A stretch of 64,000 bases of DNA from Paracholeplasma vituli. GTDB lineage: Bacteria > Bacillota_I > Bacilli_A > Acholeplasmatales > UBA5453. The DNA lies in assembly GCF_025446935.1 (NCBI RefSeq), contig NZ_JAOEGN010000007.1, forward strand, positions 41,438 to 105,437, given 5' to 3'. Below the pieces are notes generated by a model. It searched no databases. It worked only from the letters and a program-made list of their open reading frames with translations, and was not told where the DNA came from. Within the stretch, counting starts at the first letter, position 1, and each line of letters begins with the position of its first letter. The translations under genes were made by a program, and so were the position numbers. Below are positions 46,166 through 54,545 of the stretch, piece after piece.

Positions 46166-47232
46166 AGCATCTTGAGTTGTTTGCAGGAATTGGTGGGTTT
46201 AGACAAGCATTCGAACTGTTTAGTCGAGATTTTAATATTCCAGTTTTATCTGTTGGATATTCTGAAATTGAACCAAATGCAGTAAAAACATATAAATCTA
46301 ATTTTGACACAAGTGATGAAATTGAAATTGGTGACATAGTTCGATTCGTAGATGAAAACGATTTATCAAGGAAACTTCCTAATTTTGATATTTTAACTGG
46401 TGGATTCCCATGTCAATCATTTAGCATGATGGGAAAGCAAAAAGGTTTTGATGACCTTAGAGGTAATGTATTCTTTAAGATTGGACCAATAATAACAGAA
46501 AAAAAACCGAAAATCGTTTTATTGGAGAACGTCCGTAATATAAAAAGCCACAACAAAGGTGAAACATTCCAAACAGTAATCAACTACATTAAACAGTGTG
46601 GATATCCATATATTTATCATGATGTATTTAATACTTCCAATTTTGGACTTGCACAAAAAAGAAATAGAATTTTTATCTTAGCCTTAAGAGAGAATCCAGG
46701 TGAATCTTTTAAGTTTAATGAAGAAGTTGTGAAAAGAGCATTCCTTGAATTAAAAAAGAACATATCAATAGAATTTCAAACATCGACACTTGATGTACTT
46801 GAGATTAATGTTAATTCGAAATATTTTCTATCAGAAACCATCAAACCTACAATTTTAGCTCATGGTTCAAAGAACTTTAAATCGAATTCTACAATTAACT
46901 CATTAATTGCAAAGCCATTAACAGCAACAATGGTAAAAATGCACAGGGCGTGTCAAGATAATTACTTTAGTCAAGATTTTATTGTTTCTAGAAATCTCGA
47001 AATGGCCTCAATCACAAACACTCCCGAGAATAATTTGGTTAAAGAAAAAATCAGAAAATTAACACCAAAAGAAGCGTTTATGCTTCAAGGGTTTAGTGAA
47101 GATTTTTTTAATAAAGCATCATTAACTGGTATAAGTGATGCCCAACTCTATAAACAAGCAGGAAATGCAGTCAGTGTTAATACAGTATATGCTATTTTAA
47201 ATTATCTAATTAATGCAAAGGGGTTAATCTAG
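46156..47232 (+). CDS. C5-cytosine DNA methyltransferase 2
   Basis: 358-aa m5C methyltransferase only distantly like the first. Motif I ELFAGIGGFRQAF, motif IV TGGFPCQSFS with Cys86, motif VI LLENVRN (122-128), motif VIII AQKRNR and motif X KQAGNAVSVNTVYAI are complete. Two m5C enzymes with one nuclease occur when each strand of the site needs its own methylase or as in ScrFI-type systems. Which base each modifies is unknown. Confidence 0.95.
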   Translation: MAIKHLELFAGIGGFRQAFELFSRDFNIPVLSVGYSEIEPNAVKTYKSNFDTSDEIEIGDIVRFVDENDLSRKLPNFDILTGGFPCQSFSMMGKQKGFDDLRGNVFFKIGPIITEKKPKIVLLENVRNIKSHNKGETFQTVINYIKQCGYPYIYHDVFNTSNFGLAQKRNRIFILALRENPGESFKFNEEVVKRAFLELKKNISIEFQTSTLDVLEINVNSKYFLSETIKPTILAHGSKNFKSNSTINSLIAKPLTATMVKMHRACQDNYFSQDFIVSRNLEMASITNTPENNLVKEKIRKLTPKEAFMLQGFSEDFFNKASLTGISDAQLYKQAGNAVSVNTVYAILNYLINAKGLI

Positions 47233-47233
47233 T

Positions 47234-48340
47234 ATGTCATTTTTTAGTCTTCATAATGAAAAACGTATAGGATATAAAGTTCTTTCTAAAGCCGATCTTG
47301 GGATGACAAGTGGTGGGACTAGCCACCAAACTCACATAGGATTATTTGGTGATGTCTTGACATTTTTACCTAATAATTATGAAGCGGATGATTCACTAGT
47401 AATTTATAATAAGAAAGCAACTAATTTAAACATTTCATTTGACAGAATCATGAATCCAGATGGAACCTTTCGTAGTCCTAAAATTAGAAGTGGTGGTATA
47501 GGTACTATAAGTGTTTTAGCATTTATAAGATCACAAGCACAATCTCTACCTGATAGCATTAATTGGTACCTAATATGGTTTGGTTTACAAAGTGAGCAAA
47601 CAGTATTCTTTCTTCTCAATGATCAATCAGTTGAGTATGATGAAGTTAAAAGATTAGGTGTTCCTCTAGGTTCCGTTCGGTCTGGCCGATTAGTCAGTAG
47701 TGATTTAGGCTTTGCGAAATTAGTTACATATTTGGAATCGATAGTAGATGCAAGTGAAGACACGACGTTGCGAGAATTAGAAGTTCAAGCACAAATGGGA
47801 TTTTCAACTCTAGATAATCTTAGATTCAGAAAATTTGATATTGATAAGGCCACTGAACTAAATAGAAGAGCAGGTTATTTCGGTGAATCACTTGTGGATA
47901 GATATCTCAACTATCAAAAAATGCGAAATCAAATTGTTGAATACACTTGGTATAACAGAGATAAAGAATCATATAAGCCATTTGATTTTTGCATTGAAGA
48001 ACTTGATGGAAACATCATTTATTTGGATGTGAAAACAACCAGATATGAGCATGATCAACCAATGTTATTTACTGCTAATGAAATCAAATTTGTAAAAAAT
48101 AATGATAATAACTATCACATATATCGTGTTTCAGAAGTAGATATTGATGGAGTAATATCAAATGCTAAACTGAGAATCTGTAAGAACAGTAAGGAGTTTT
48201 TGTTAATAATTAATCACAAAGATCGTGAATTTGAAGCATCTTTAAATGGATTAGCTGCAGTTAGAGACATTACTCTAAGCATTCAACCTTCTAACCCTTA
48301 CATTACTTTTTTAGCACCAGTTACATTGAATAATAGTTAA
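47234..48340 (+). CDS. Restriction endonuclease with EcoRII-N-like and DUF3883-like domains
   Basis: 368 aa. The N-terminal part (about 14-130, LSKADLGMTSGGTSHQTHIG) resembles the EcoRII N-terminal effector/B3-like DNA-binding domain. The C-terminal part (about 205-300) has GYFGESLVD, PFD251 and LDVK267, a PD-(D/E)xK nuclease core of the DUF3883/Mrr-like type. Two bases after the second methyltransferase, so the three genes form one operon. Likely a type II enzyme cutting DNA unmethylated by its neighbours. The recognition site cannot be read from sequence. Confidence 0.85.
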   Translation: MSFFSLHNEKRIGYKVLSKADLGMTSGGTSHQTHIGLFGDVLTFLPNNYEADDSLVIYNKKATNLNISFDRIMNPDGTFRSPKIRSGGIGTISVLAFIRSQAQSLPDSINWYLIWFGLQSEQTVFFLLNDQSVEYDEVKRLGVPLGSVRSGRLVSSDLGFAKLVTYLESIVDASEDTTLRELEVQAQMGFSTLDNLRFRKFDIDKATELNRRAGYFGESLVDRYLNYQKMRNQIVEYTWYNRDKESYKPFDFCIEELDGNIIYLDVKTTRYEHDQPMLFTANEIKFVKNNDNNYHIYRVSEVDIDGVISNAKLRICKNSKEFLLIINHKDREFEASLNGLAAVRDITLSIQPSNPYITFLAPVTLNNS

Positions 48341-48389
48341 TTACATTTTTAGCCATTAATTTAAGAATGAATAACCTACTTTGAATTAG

Positions 48390-48424
48390 AAAAAAAGCAA
48401 AGAAAACTGTCTTTGCTTTTTTTA
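48390..48424. terminator. Shared bidirectional terminator between the two defence modules
   Basis: AAAAGCAAAG and CTTTGCTTTT form a 10-bp stem with A and T tracts on both sides. The restriction gene ends on its left and the SPPY methylase on its right. Confidence 0.85.
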
Positions 48425-49627
48425 TTTACTAAAAACTATAAGATACTCTTTTGTCATCGAGCTAACTGATGTGTTATCTATTTTTGAAGTCTTCGCAGGT
48501 ATTCTTTTATTTGGTATTGCTCGATACTCGTTTTCGATTAGGCTGTAACCTTTTTCGACTAAATATTTAACAGTAATGTCTGTTAGATTGATGTTAATCT
48601 TATCAACGGTTCTATTTCCTAGAGTTAGTGAAATATACTTTTTAGATAACCTGGATATGTCATCCAAAAACGAGAAGTAGTCTTTCATAAAAGAAATAAC
48701 TTTGCTTCTTTTTCGTTCTGATATGCTATCTAAATAATGAGACATAAGTAACATTTGATTATCATTAAGGGGACTTACTTTACTTTTTCCACCCATACTT
48801 ATTCTGTCAATGGATGAATAACTGTCGAGCTCAACATTTTCAAGTTCTAGATCATTTGATGATATCCACCTTAAGGCTAAGTTTGAAAACTGTCCATAGG
48901 GCACAGTTGTCTTATTATCACCATAAGGAGGAGAAGTTATTATCATATCGAAGGAATCATTGTCAAATTCTTTCATCAGTTTTAGTGAATCAGCCTTATA
49001 AAGATAAATTGGATTGTCAATTTTGGTGATATAGAAATTTAGGTCAGATGTTATTTTCTCACAATAAGCAGCAATTGCATTATTTGTCATTCTATCGATT
49101 TGTTCTTGAGGTTTTAAATGTAACTTGTAGGTGGATGATCTTGAATTACTGTATTTACGTACAATATCAATGAACATAGTCCACAAGTAAATTCGATTTC
49201 TCAAACTGTCGACTAATGTTATAACATATCGGATTTTTGATAGACTGTGTATAATATCTTGTCTGTACCATTTGTCAATTTTGTCAAAACTATGTATAGG
49301 ATACTTAATTTCTGAATTGAGCATTAAAACAACAAAATCTACATCCTGATTAATATTTTCATCAACACCTAGTAATTTTGCTTTGCTTATTAAGTTCGCC
49401 AAGGGATTAATATCAGAACCATATATTTCTAACAAGGGGCTGATTTTAGTTGCTTCATATAAAGATACTGACGACCCGTGAAAGGGGTCATAAATGCTTA
49501 ATGGCTGTGTTTTATCAATATATTTGTCAAGTACATCAAATTGCATTGGAGCAATCATTGGAGCCGGATATAAGACAGTTCCATGAATATCATTTTTCTT
49601 TTTATAATCTAGATAAGATATGTCCAC
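48422..49627 (-). CDS. SPPY-motif DNA methyltransferase (N4-cytosine or N6-adenine)
   Basis: 401-aa amino-methyltransferase. An N-terminal YPAPMIAPMQF and SAM motif IYDPFHGSSVSLYEA (45-59) followed by SDINPLA come first; the catalytic TSPPYGDN is at 231-238, so motif I precedes motif IV with ~180 residues between. SPPY favours N4-cytosine but N6-adenine is possible. It starts at GTG (49627), six bases after GAGGTG. It is the last gene of the HNH-wHTH-GHKL operon and would protect self DNA. Confidence 0.88.
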   Translation of the reverse strand: MDISYLDYKKKNDIHGTVLYPAPMIAPMQFDVLDKYIDKTQPLSIYDPFHGSSVSLYEATKISPLLEIYGSDINPLANLISKAKLLGVDENINQDVDFVVLMLNSEIKYPIHSFDKIDKWYRQDIIHSLSKIRYVITLVDSLRNRIYLWTMFIDIVRKYSNSRSSTYKLHLKPQEQIDRMTNNAIAAYCEKITSDLNFYITKIDNPIYLYKADSLKLMKEFDNDSFDMIITSPPYGDNKTTVPYGQFSNLALRWISSNDLELENVELDSYSSIDRISMGGKSKVSPLNDNQMLLMSHYLDSISERKRSKVISFMKDYFSFLDDISRLSKKYISLTLGNRTVDKININLTDITVKYLVEKGYSLIENEYRAIPNKRIPAKTSKIDNTSVSSMTKEYLIVFSK

Positions 49628-49678
49628 AGTATCACCTCAAAACCATTTTACTATTTTTTAAGAAAAGAGTCCAGGAAC

Positions 49679-51775
49679 TTATGAAATCGAGGCATCTTTG
49701 ATAATTTCATTGCACAAAACTACAAAATAACCAGCCTTTTTACCCATTAATAATAAATTCTCAGTAGTCAAATGCAACATTGATGTATGTGCTCCAAGAT
49801 TACACTTCCCCATGATTATTTCATATTCACTTGCATCTAGCAATGCTTTTACACCTCTTGGTGATTCTCCAAGAGCTTTAGCAAAGTTATCCAATATAGA
49901 TTTTTGTTTTTTAGAATAACTAACAACTGCAGCAACATTAACAGTTACATTATTACCGTCATCGATTGATGTCCTTATAATAGATGAAAGCTTGTTATTT
50001 TTAATCAATTCTAAAATACACAATTCAAAAACAGATCTTATTGATGTAGCTAATACATAAAACGCTCTCGGTCCTGTTCTATATAGAGAATTAATTTCTG
50101 TTACTAATGATGCAAGATTTGTACTAACTAAAATGGTGTAACTTTTTACGACACCATAGTCGATTAAATCCAATGGCTTTATCGGAATATTTACTTTGGT
50201 ATCTTCCTTTTCAATGGTTATTGTTTGTGAAAAAATAAAATCACCAGTATTTGGATCGTCATATGTGATTTCGATAGCAACATTACAAGGAGTGTCATAA
50301 GATTTCAAAATGTTAGTGTCTTTACCATCAATTTTAATTTTAATTGAATCAATAATGTTTTGGTTCAAACTATTCTTTATTGATTGGATTTTCTTTTTTA
50401 TATCAAGTTGTGGCTTTTTTGTATACCAAATAGACGGAATATCGTGGATGATCTCAACATTGTTGTATGAAATACTTTTTTGAACAGTTGTATATGTTTT
50501 TAGAATGTTCAAAAAGTCAAAGATGACAATATTATCTTTTATTTTGATTGAAACATTGTCTTTAAAGTAAAAATCAGATTTAATAGCTTTATATGCGGAC
50601 TCTTCACTTAGAACAAAATCTTCTCCAAGAAGTATATTTTCATCAACATAGTCTAAATCTTTAAGATAGGGTTTCATTTTAGAGCCTTCTATTTGAATCA
50701 TTTTGTTTAATTCTGATAAATTATACAAAATCGATTTAGTAAGCACGTTTTCAACGAAATCAGTTCTTTCAGCATTAAAATCCATTTTTGGATTTGATGA
50801 AATTATGTTAATTGATCCAATCATTTGCGGCAAAACAGACGAATTTGATTGATATCTCAATATTTCAGTATTCCATAAGCTGTAATTTGCGAAGAAGTTG
50901 TTATTAGTAAATACTAGAGGTGTTATAGAGTTTTTTATTGGTGATTGATATAATGATGGTACCTTTTTGCTATTACCACTGACAAATTCATATATTGCAA
51001 GGTCGATATCTAAAAGATATTCATTGTATACATTAGGATATTCAATTGAACTCAATAATCTATCCTTACAGTAAAAATGAATTCTTTTATCTGCTGTCTT
51101 ATATTTAACTCTATATAACAAACGTTCTGGTAAGATATTTTCTAATGCAACCTTATTTTCAGACGAATAGGATTTTTCATCAATATTCAGCTGGACAATA
51201 AAACTATCATCTAAAAATGAATGTATAATCTTTTGAAGAATTTTATCATCAGAGTAATAATTAATCAAACTTGATATGATTTCAGGTGAAGACTGAATAA
51301 ATATTTCCGTATATGAAGGTTCAATTTGTTCGATACTTCCATAATTGATATCGTAATCTGTTAAATTATCAATCTTAACAGCTTCACTATAGTCGAACTC
51401 GAATTTGGATTTTATATTATTGTGCACTGTAATCCATTTAACAAAGGATCCTAGTTTAAATACAGATAAAAAACCTAAACCTTTTGAGCCTTGTGTAGGT
51501 CTTCCACATTCACTTATGGATCCATAGACTTTTGTGCTTTGTGATAAATGAAATAGCCCCTCTATTGTGGTATAACTCATACCAGTTCCATCATCTTTGA
51601 TGACAATTGTTGAATTCTTAGAATTGATTGTTACAGTAACTTTGTTAGCGCAAGCATCATAGGCATTCTTTAGTAGTTCATTTAGTGCGATTGAGTACGA
51701 AGGCAATTTTTCGGACAACTCTTTTAGAAGATGCCCGTGCACTTTAACTTTGATTTTATGTGTTTCTTCTAGCAT
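49679..51775 (-). CDS. GHKL-fold ATPase (MORC/MutL/Hsp90-like), defence associated
   Basis: 698 aa. The ATP-binding fold at the N terminus is complete: N-box ALNELLKNAYDA (Glu33, Asn37), G1 box DDGTGM (61-66) and G2 lid QGSKGLGFLSVFKLG (95-109). The rest includes a transducer-like region (about 200-370) and a C-terminal domain of about 300 residues not recognised, rich in beta-prone segments then helical at the end. GHL ATPases of this kind are known in prokaryotic restriction contexts (the ancestors proposed for MORC). It likely works as an ATP-driven clamp with the HNH protein. Confidence 0.85.
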   Translation of the reverse strand: MLEETHKIKVKVHGHLLKELSEKLPSYSIALNELLKNAYDACANKVTVTINSKNSTIVIKDDGTGMSYTTIEGLFHLSQSTKVYGSISECGRPTQGSKGLGFLSVFKLGSFVKWITVHNNIKSKFEFDYSEAVKIDNLTDYDINYGSIEQIEPSYTEIFIQSSPEIISSLINYYSDDKILQKIIHSFLDDSFIVQLNIDEKSYSSENKVALENILPERLLYRVKYKTADKRIHFYCKDRLLSSIEYPNVYNEYLLDIDLAIYEFVSGNSKKVPSLYQSPIKNSITPLVFTNNNFFANYSLWNTEILRYQSNSSVLPQMIGSINIISSNPKMDFNAERTDFVENVLTKSILYNLSELNKMIQIEGSKMKPYLKDLDYVDENILLGEDFVLSEESAYKAIKSDFYFKDNVSIKIKDNIVIFDFLNILKTYTTVQKSISYNNVEIIHDIPSIWYTKKPQLDIKKKIQSIKNSLNQNIIDSIKIKIDGKDTNILKSYDTPCNVAIEITYDDPNTGDFIFSQTITIEKEDTKVNIPIKPLDLIDYGVVKSYTILVSTNLASLVTEINSLYRTGPRAFYVLATSIRSVFELCILELIKNNKLSSIIRTSIDDGNNVTVNVAAVVSYSKKQKSILDNFAKALGESPRGVKALLDASEYEIIMGKCNLGAHTSMLHLTTENLLLMGKKAGYFVVLCNEIIKDASIS

Positions 51776-51793
51776 ACAAATGTCACTTCCAAT

Positions 51794-52096
51794 CTACTTT
51801 TTATATTCATCAGATAACTCCCAAACACCAAATGGTGAATATTTTACACTATCGACTACATGATTGGAACGTGAAGAAAGCTTTAAAATGCCTTGTTCAC
51901 GAAGAACAGAAGCAGACCAACGAATGTCATATTGCCATGTGTAAAAGATATCCTCATTCTGAGAAATATTGTGTCCATACTTTTTCCAAAACAAGCGACA
52001 AATCTCAATAATTGTACCTGATCCATCTAATTCTTTAAGTAGCAATATTAAAATTCTATTCAAATCTTCACGTGATAAAGTTGATTTAGTATTCAT
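51794..52096 (-). CDS. Mrr-N-like winged-helix protein
   Basis: 100 aa. The sequence has a helix-turn-helix block (IILLLKELDG region), then WQYDIRWSASVLREQGIL and SPFGVWELSDEY, the usual end of Mrr N-terminal/HARE-HTH-type winged helices found on restriction nucleases. It has no nuclease domain of its own, so it may be the detached DNA-reading part of the complex. Its ATG lies inside the HNH stop region (11-base overlap), and the ATPase starts 18 bases after it. Confidence 0.75.
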   Translation of the reverse strand: MNTKSTLSREDLNRILILLLKELDGSGTIIEICRLFWKKYGHNISQNEDIFYTWQYDIRWSASVLREQGILKLSSRSNHVVDSVKYSPFGVWELSDEYKK

Positions 52097-52424
52097 AATC
52101 TACACGTTCCCCATTATCTTTTCTATATATACCGTATTCAGGTTTCTTGATTCGTTTGGTTTCATAAATCACATCATCAATTACATAAGAAGTTTTATTT
52201 GCTATTGTGTCATTTACATAAATTGATGTCAACTCAATATTTAGTTTGTCATCTTGTCCACCTTTAGTCAAAGGTTGCTTATGGTGAATATTCCATCCAT
52301 ACTGACTGTTTCTATCGTTATAGGCACCTTTTCTCATTAGATAACCGGCGAAGTCAGGTACCTCTGTTCTATCGCCATAACGTTCGTTCCATAAACTCAT
52401 TGCTTCATCACGTGTTGCCATCAT
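52086..52424 (-). CDS. HNH endonuclease
   Basis: 112 aa. The beta-beta-alpha metal nuclease motif is NIHHKQPLTKGGQDDKLNIE (45-64), with His47/His48, Asn62 and a final Asn in NDTIANKTSYVID instead of His. The N-terminal part (RDEAMSLWNERYGDRT) is family-like. Chosen start is ATG 52424, after AAGGGAG; a second ATG follows at 52421, and the longer upstream reading has no site and covers the hairpin. First gene of the four-gene minus-strand operon, whose product likely cuts DNA. Confidence 0.88.
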   Translation of the reverse strand: MMATRDEAMSLWNERYGDRTEVPDFAGYLMRKGAYNDRNSQYGWNIHHKQPLTKGGQDDKLNIELTSIYVNDTIANKTSYVIDDVIYETKRIKKPEYGIYRKDNGERVDYEY

Positions 52425-52483
52425 AATCATCTCCCTTTCATAAACGGCATCAAAAAGCAAAAGCATAACCTTAAAAAAAATAA

Positions 52484-52511
52484 GGGAAAAGTAAAAAAAC
52501 TTACTTTTCCC
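52484..52511 (-). terminator. Leader hairpin/attenuator before the HNH operon
   Basis: GGGAAAAGTAA and TTACTTTTCCC form an 11-bp stem with a 6-base loop; on the minus strand it runs into TTATTTTTTTT. It lies between the promoter at 52545-52573 and the HNH start, so it would stop most transcripts before the operon. Confidence 0.75.
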
Positions 52512-52544
52512 CATGTTTAATTGGATAATTCATAATACGACTTA

Positions 52545-52573
52545 ATTGTAACTGAGTTAAGCTAAAAATGCAA
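52545..52573 (-). promoter_or_regulatory. Promoter of the HNH-GHKL-methylase operon
   Basis: On the minus strand TTGCAT (-35), 17 nt, TACAAT (-10). The leader before the HNH start is about 110 nt and contains the hairpin at 52484-52511. Confidence 0.65.
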
Positions 52574-52683
52574 CATCATACAAGAATATTAATTTGTATG
52601 TCAATGAATTAATGATTCTTGAATTCAATGAAACATATTTTCAAATCAATAAACATTTGATAAAATCGAATAAGGTGATAAAA

Positions 52684-53079
52684 ATGGATAAAATAGAAAT
52701 CTTTATGAAATATGCATCCAGGTTATTGGGAATGGATGGTTTAATCGAATATTGTATTGTTGATGGTACTGGACAAGAAAGAACAAGAGCAATTTGTGAT
52801 CGTGAAAACTACAGAATATACTTCAACAAACAATGGCTAGAGAAAGCAAATGATGTTGAAATTCTACAATGTGTTCTACATGAGTGTAGACACTGTTATC
52901 AACAAGCTTGCATTGATTATCCGGATATCTTTAATAGTGAAGAAAAAGATACGGTTGAAAGATGGAAGTATGAGTTTGAAAATCCAATTTATCCTGAGAT
53001 TGATGAGGTTGGATACTTTAATCAGTCGAATGAAGAAGATTCCAGGTCTTTTATGATAATTAAGAATAATAATCTATAG
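52684..53079 (+). CDS. Small HExxH zinc-metalloprotease-like protein
   Basis: 131 aa with VLHECRHCYQ: His66, Glu67 and His70 form an HExxH zinc motif in a helix after a strand (YRIYFNKQW). The size and layout are those of minimal zincins such as ImmA/IrrE, which cleave repressors in integrative elements, but overall similarity is weak. ATG at 52684 follows AAGGTG. Divergent from the HNH operon; its 3' end overlaps the next minus-strand gene by six bases. Confidence 0.7.
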   Translation: MDKIEIFMKYASRLLGMDGLIEYCIVDGTGQERTRAICDRENYRIYFNKQWLEKANDVEILQCVLHECRHCYQQACIDYPDIFNSEEKDTVERWKYEFENPIYPEIDEVGYFNQSNEEDSRSFMIIKNNNL

Positions 53080-53790
53080 TTTTTTAATAACTTCTTTGAG
53101 TTTATTTATATCAAGATTAATTAATGCTTGTAATGATAACATAAAACATATTTGAATAAAATCTTCCTTTTGCCTGCTGTACTGTTCAGCAAGTTCTTTA
53201 TCTTGATTTGGATTAGCGTGTCGAGTTACATTTATATATCTCATAGCTTCGCCAATTATTTTATTAGCCTTAGACTCCTTTTTTGATTCGAATAAAACGT
53301 ATATTTCCCTTAAAGTATCAATTTTTGAATCAATAGTTGAGCCTAGCATGTTAAACTCATAAATACGCCATTTAACTCTCTCATCATTTATCTCATGAAT
53401 AGCATCTTCAAGGTAAAGATTTTTCTTAAAAAAAATGATTTCATTTCGATCTTGATCAAATTTTATAGAATAATTTAGTCTGTCTACTATATTCTTATAA
53501 TAATTAATAGATAATGATAATATACTATTGTAATACGTAACCAATACAAACTCGAATTCAAGTAATAATCTTATTAAATTAAGCATTTTATCATCTTTTG
53601 TGATGTTAAAAGTAATGACTCTTTCATATACTTCCCATAAGGCAGTTGCATAATACTTTGATAATACCTCACTATATCTTGTTAGAAAATAAATTGAGTT
53701 TTCATCAATCATACTTAGTAAGTCTCTGAGTTTTGTTATTTCTTTACTAGCATTAATATCATAATTCTTTAGTAAATCACCTGTAATCAT
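53074..53790 (-). CDS. Helical protein, function unknown (element cargo)
   Basis: 238 aa, almost wholly helical, no membrane segment or signal. Not recognised. It has a C-terminal RHANPNQDKELAEQYSRQKE block. GGAGG lies four bases before the ATG. It begins 24 bases after the membrane protein gene, so the two are probably co-transcribed and may be a two-gene accessory or defence unit. Confidence 0.65.
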   Translation of the reverse strand: MITGDLLKNYDINASKEITKLRDLLSMIDENSIYFLTRYSEVLSKYYATALWEVYERVITFNITKDDKMLNLIRLLLEFEFVLVTYYNSILSLSINYYKNIVDRLNYSIKFDQDRNEIIFFKKNLYLEDAIHEINDERVKWRIYEFNMLGSTIDSKIDTLREIYVLFESKKESKANKIIGEAMRYINVTRHANPNQDKELAEQYSRQKEDFIQICFMLSLQALINLDINKLKEVIKKL

Positions 53791-53814
53791 ATAGCCTCCA
53801 GAATAAAATATAAC

Positions 53815-54399
53815 CTAAAAACGCGGACTTGAATCAGTATTGAAACATTGCATCTGACCATATAACTCTTTTTGAGTGTTTCTTGAATTATCAAAGTACA
53901 AAATTTTATAACTGATATCAAGCTCATTGTTATGAAAATATAGACTATTTATATCAATAGTTTCAAAACTATCTATCTTAATAAATGGATAAAACTTTGT
54001 AAGTGTTCTATCTTCGATGTTTACTTTGTATTTAAAGCAAAATTCGATATTTATATTAGTTGCTGTAGAGTTACCGAAATTATGCAAAATTAGATTTTTA
54101 TTCTTATATTCTACAAATAGATGCGCCGATTTGCTATATTCAATCTGTCCAATTTCGATTTCCAATTGTTTTCTCTGTACATTTAAAGACTCTCTAAAAT
54201 CGTAAATTTGAAACAAAACTAATGCCATCAAAAAGCCACTATAAATAATTGAAACGAAATCGAGTGAATACAAATATAACCATGTGTTAAATTTTGTACT
54301 GATTAAAGTCTCTGGTATTGATAGTATTTGAATTACTGATAAAAATACAGCGAAACCAAAAATGATAATCAAAAATCTTTTAAAAATTTTTTCAGACAT
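53815..54399 (-). CDS. Two-helix membrane protein, function unknown (element cargo)
   Basis: 194 aa. Two hydrophobic helices (about 9-30 and 42-66), a short coiled segment (ESLNVQRKQLEIEIGQIE), then a beta-rich cytoplasmic domain (about 88-190). AAGGAG precedes the ATG. Likely first gene of a two-gene operon with the helical protein. No family is recognised; a membrane-located partner of an abortive-infection pair is possible but unproven. Confidence 0.65.
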   Translation of the reverse strand: MSEKIFKRFLIIIFGFAVFLSVIQILSIPETLISTKFNTWLYLYSLDFVSIIYSGFLMALVLFQIYDFRESLNVQRKQLEIEIGQIEYSKSAHLFVEYKNKNLILHNFGNSTATNINIEFCFKYKVNIEDRTLTKFYPFIKIDSFETIDINSLYFHNNELDISYKILYFDNSRNTQKELYGQMQCFNTDSSPRF

Positions 54400-54475
54400 A
54401 AAATTCTCCTTTTATTTATAGATAAAAGGGAAAGCGTAGAAAAACAATCACTTCCCCCTTATTTGATTTTAAGTT

Positions 54476-54497
54476 AAAGCACTTTTGAAGGTGCTTT
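54476..54497. terminator. Hairpin after the repressor gene
   Basis: AAAGCAC and GTGCTTT stem, with a T6 tract on the plus strand. A further 8-bp stem (GCGAATAT/ATATTCGC) is at 54513-54537. One of these probably ends the repressor transcript. Confidence 0.45.
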
Positions 54498-54545
54498 TTT
54501 AATCGTAACTCTGCGAATATTTTCCCACTATATTCGCATTATCCT

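Noticed and set aside
52425..52514. N-terminal 30 residues of the HNH protein from the upstream ATG
   Set aside because: The segment spans the terminator hairpin and lacks a ribosome-binding site, while AAGGGAG stands just before ATG 52424.
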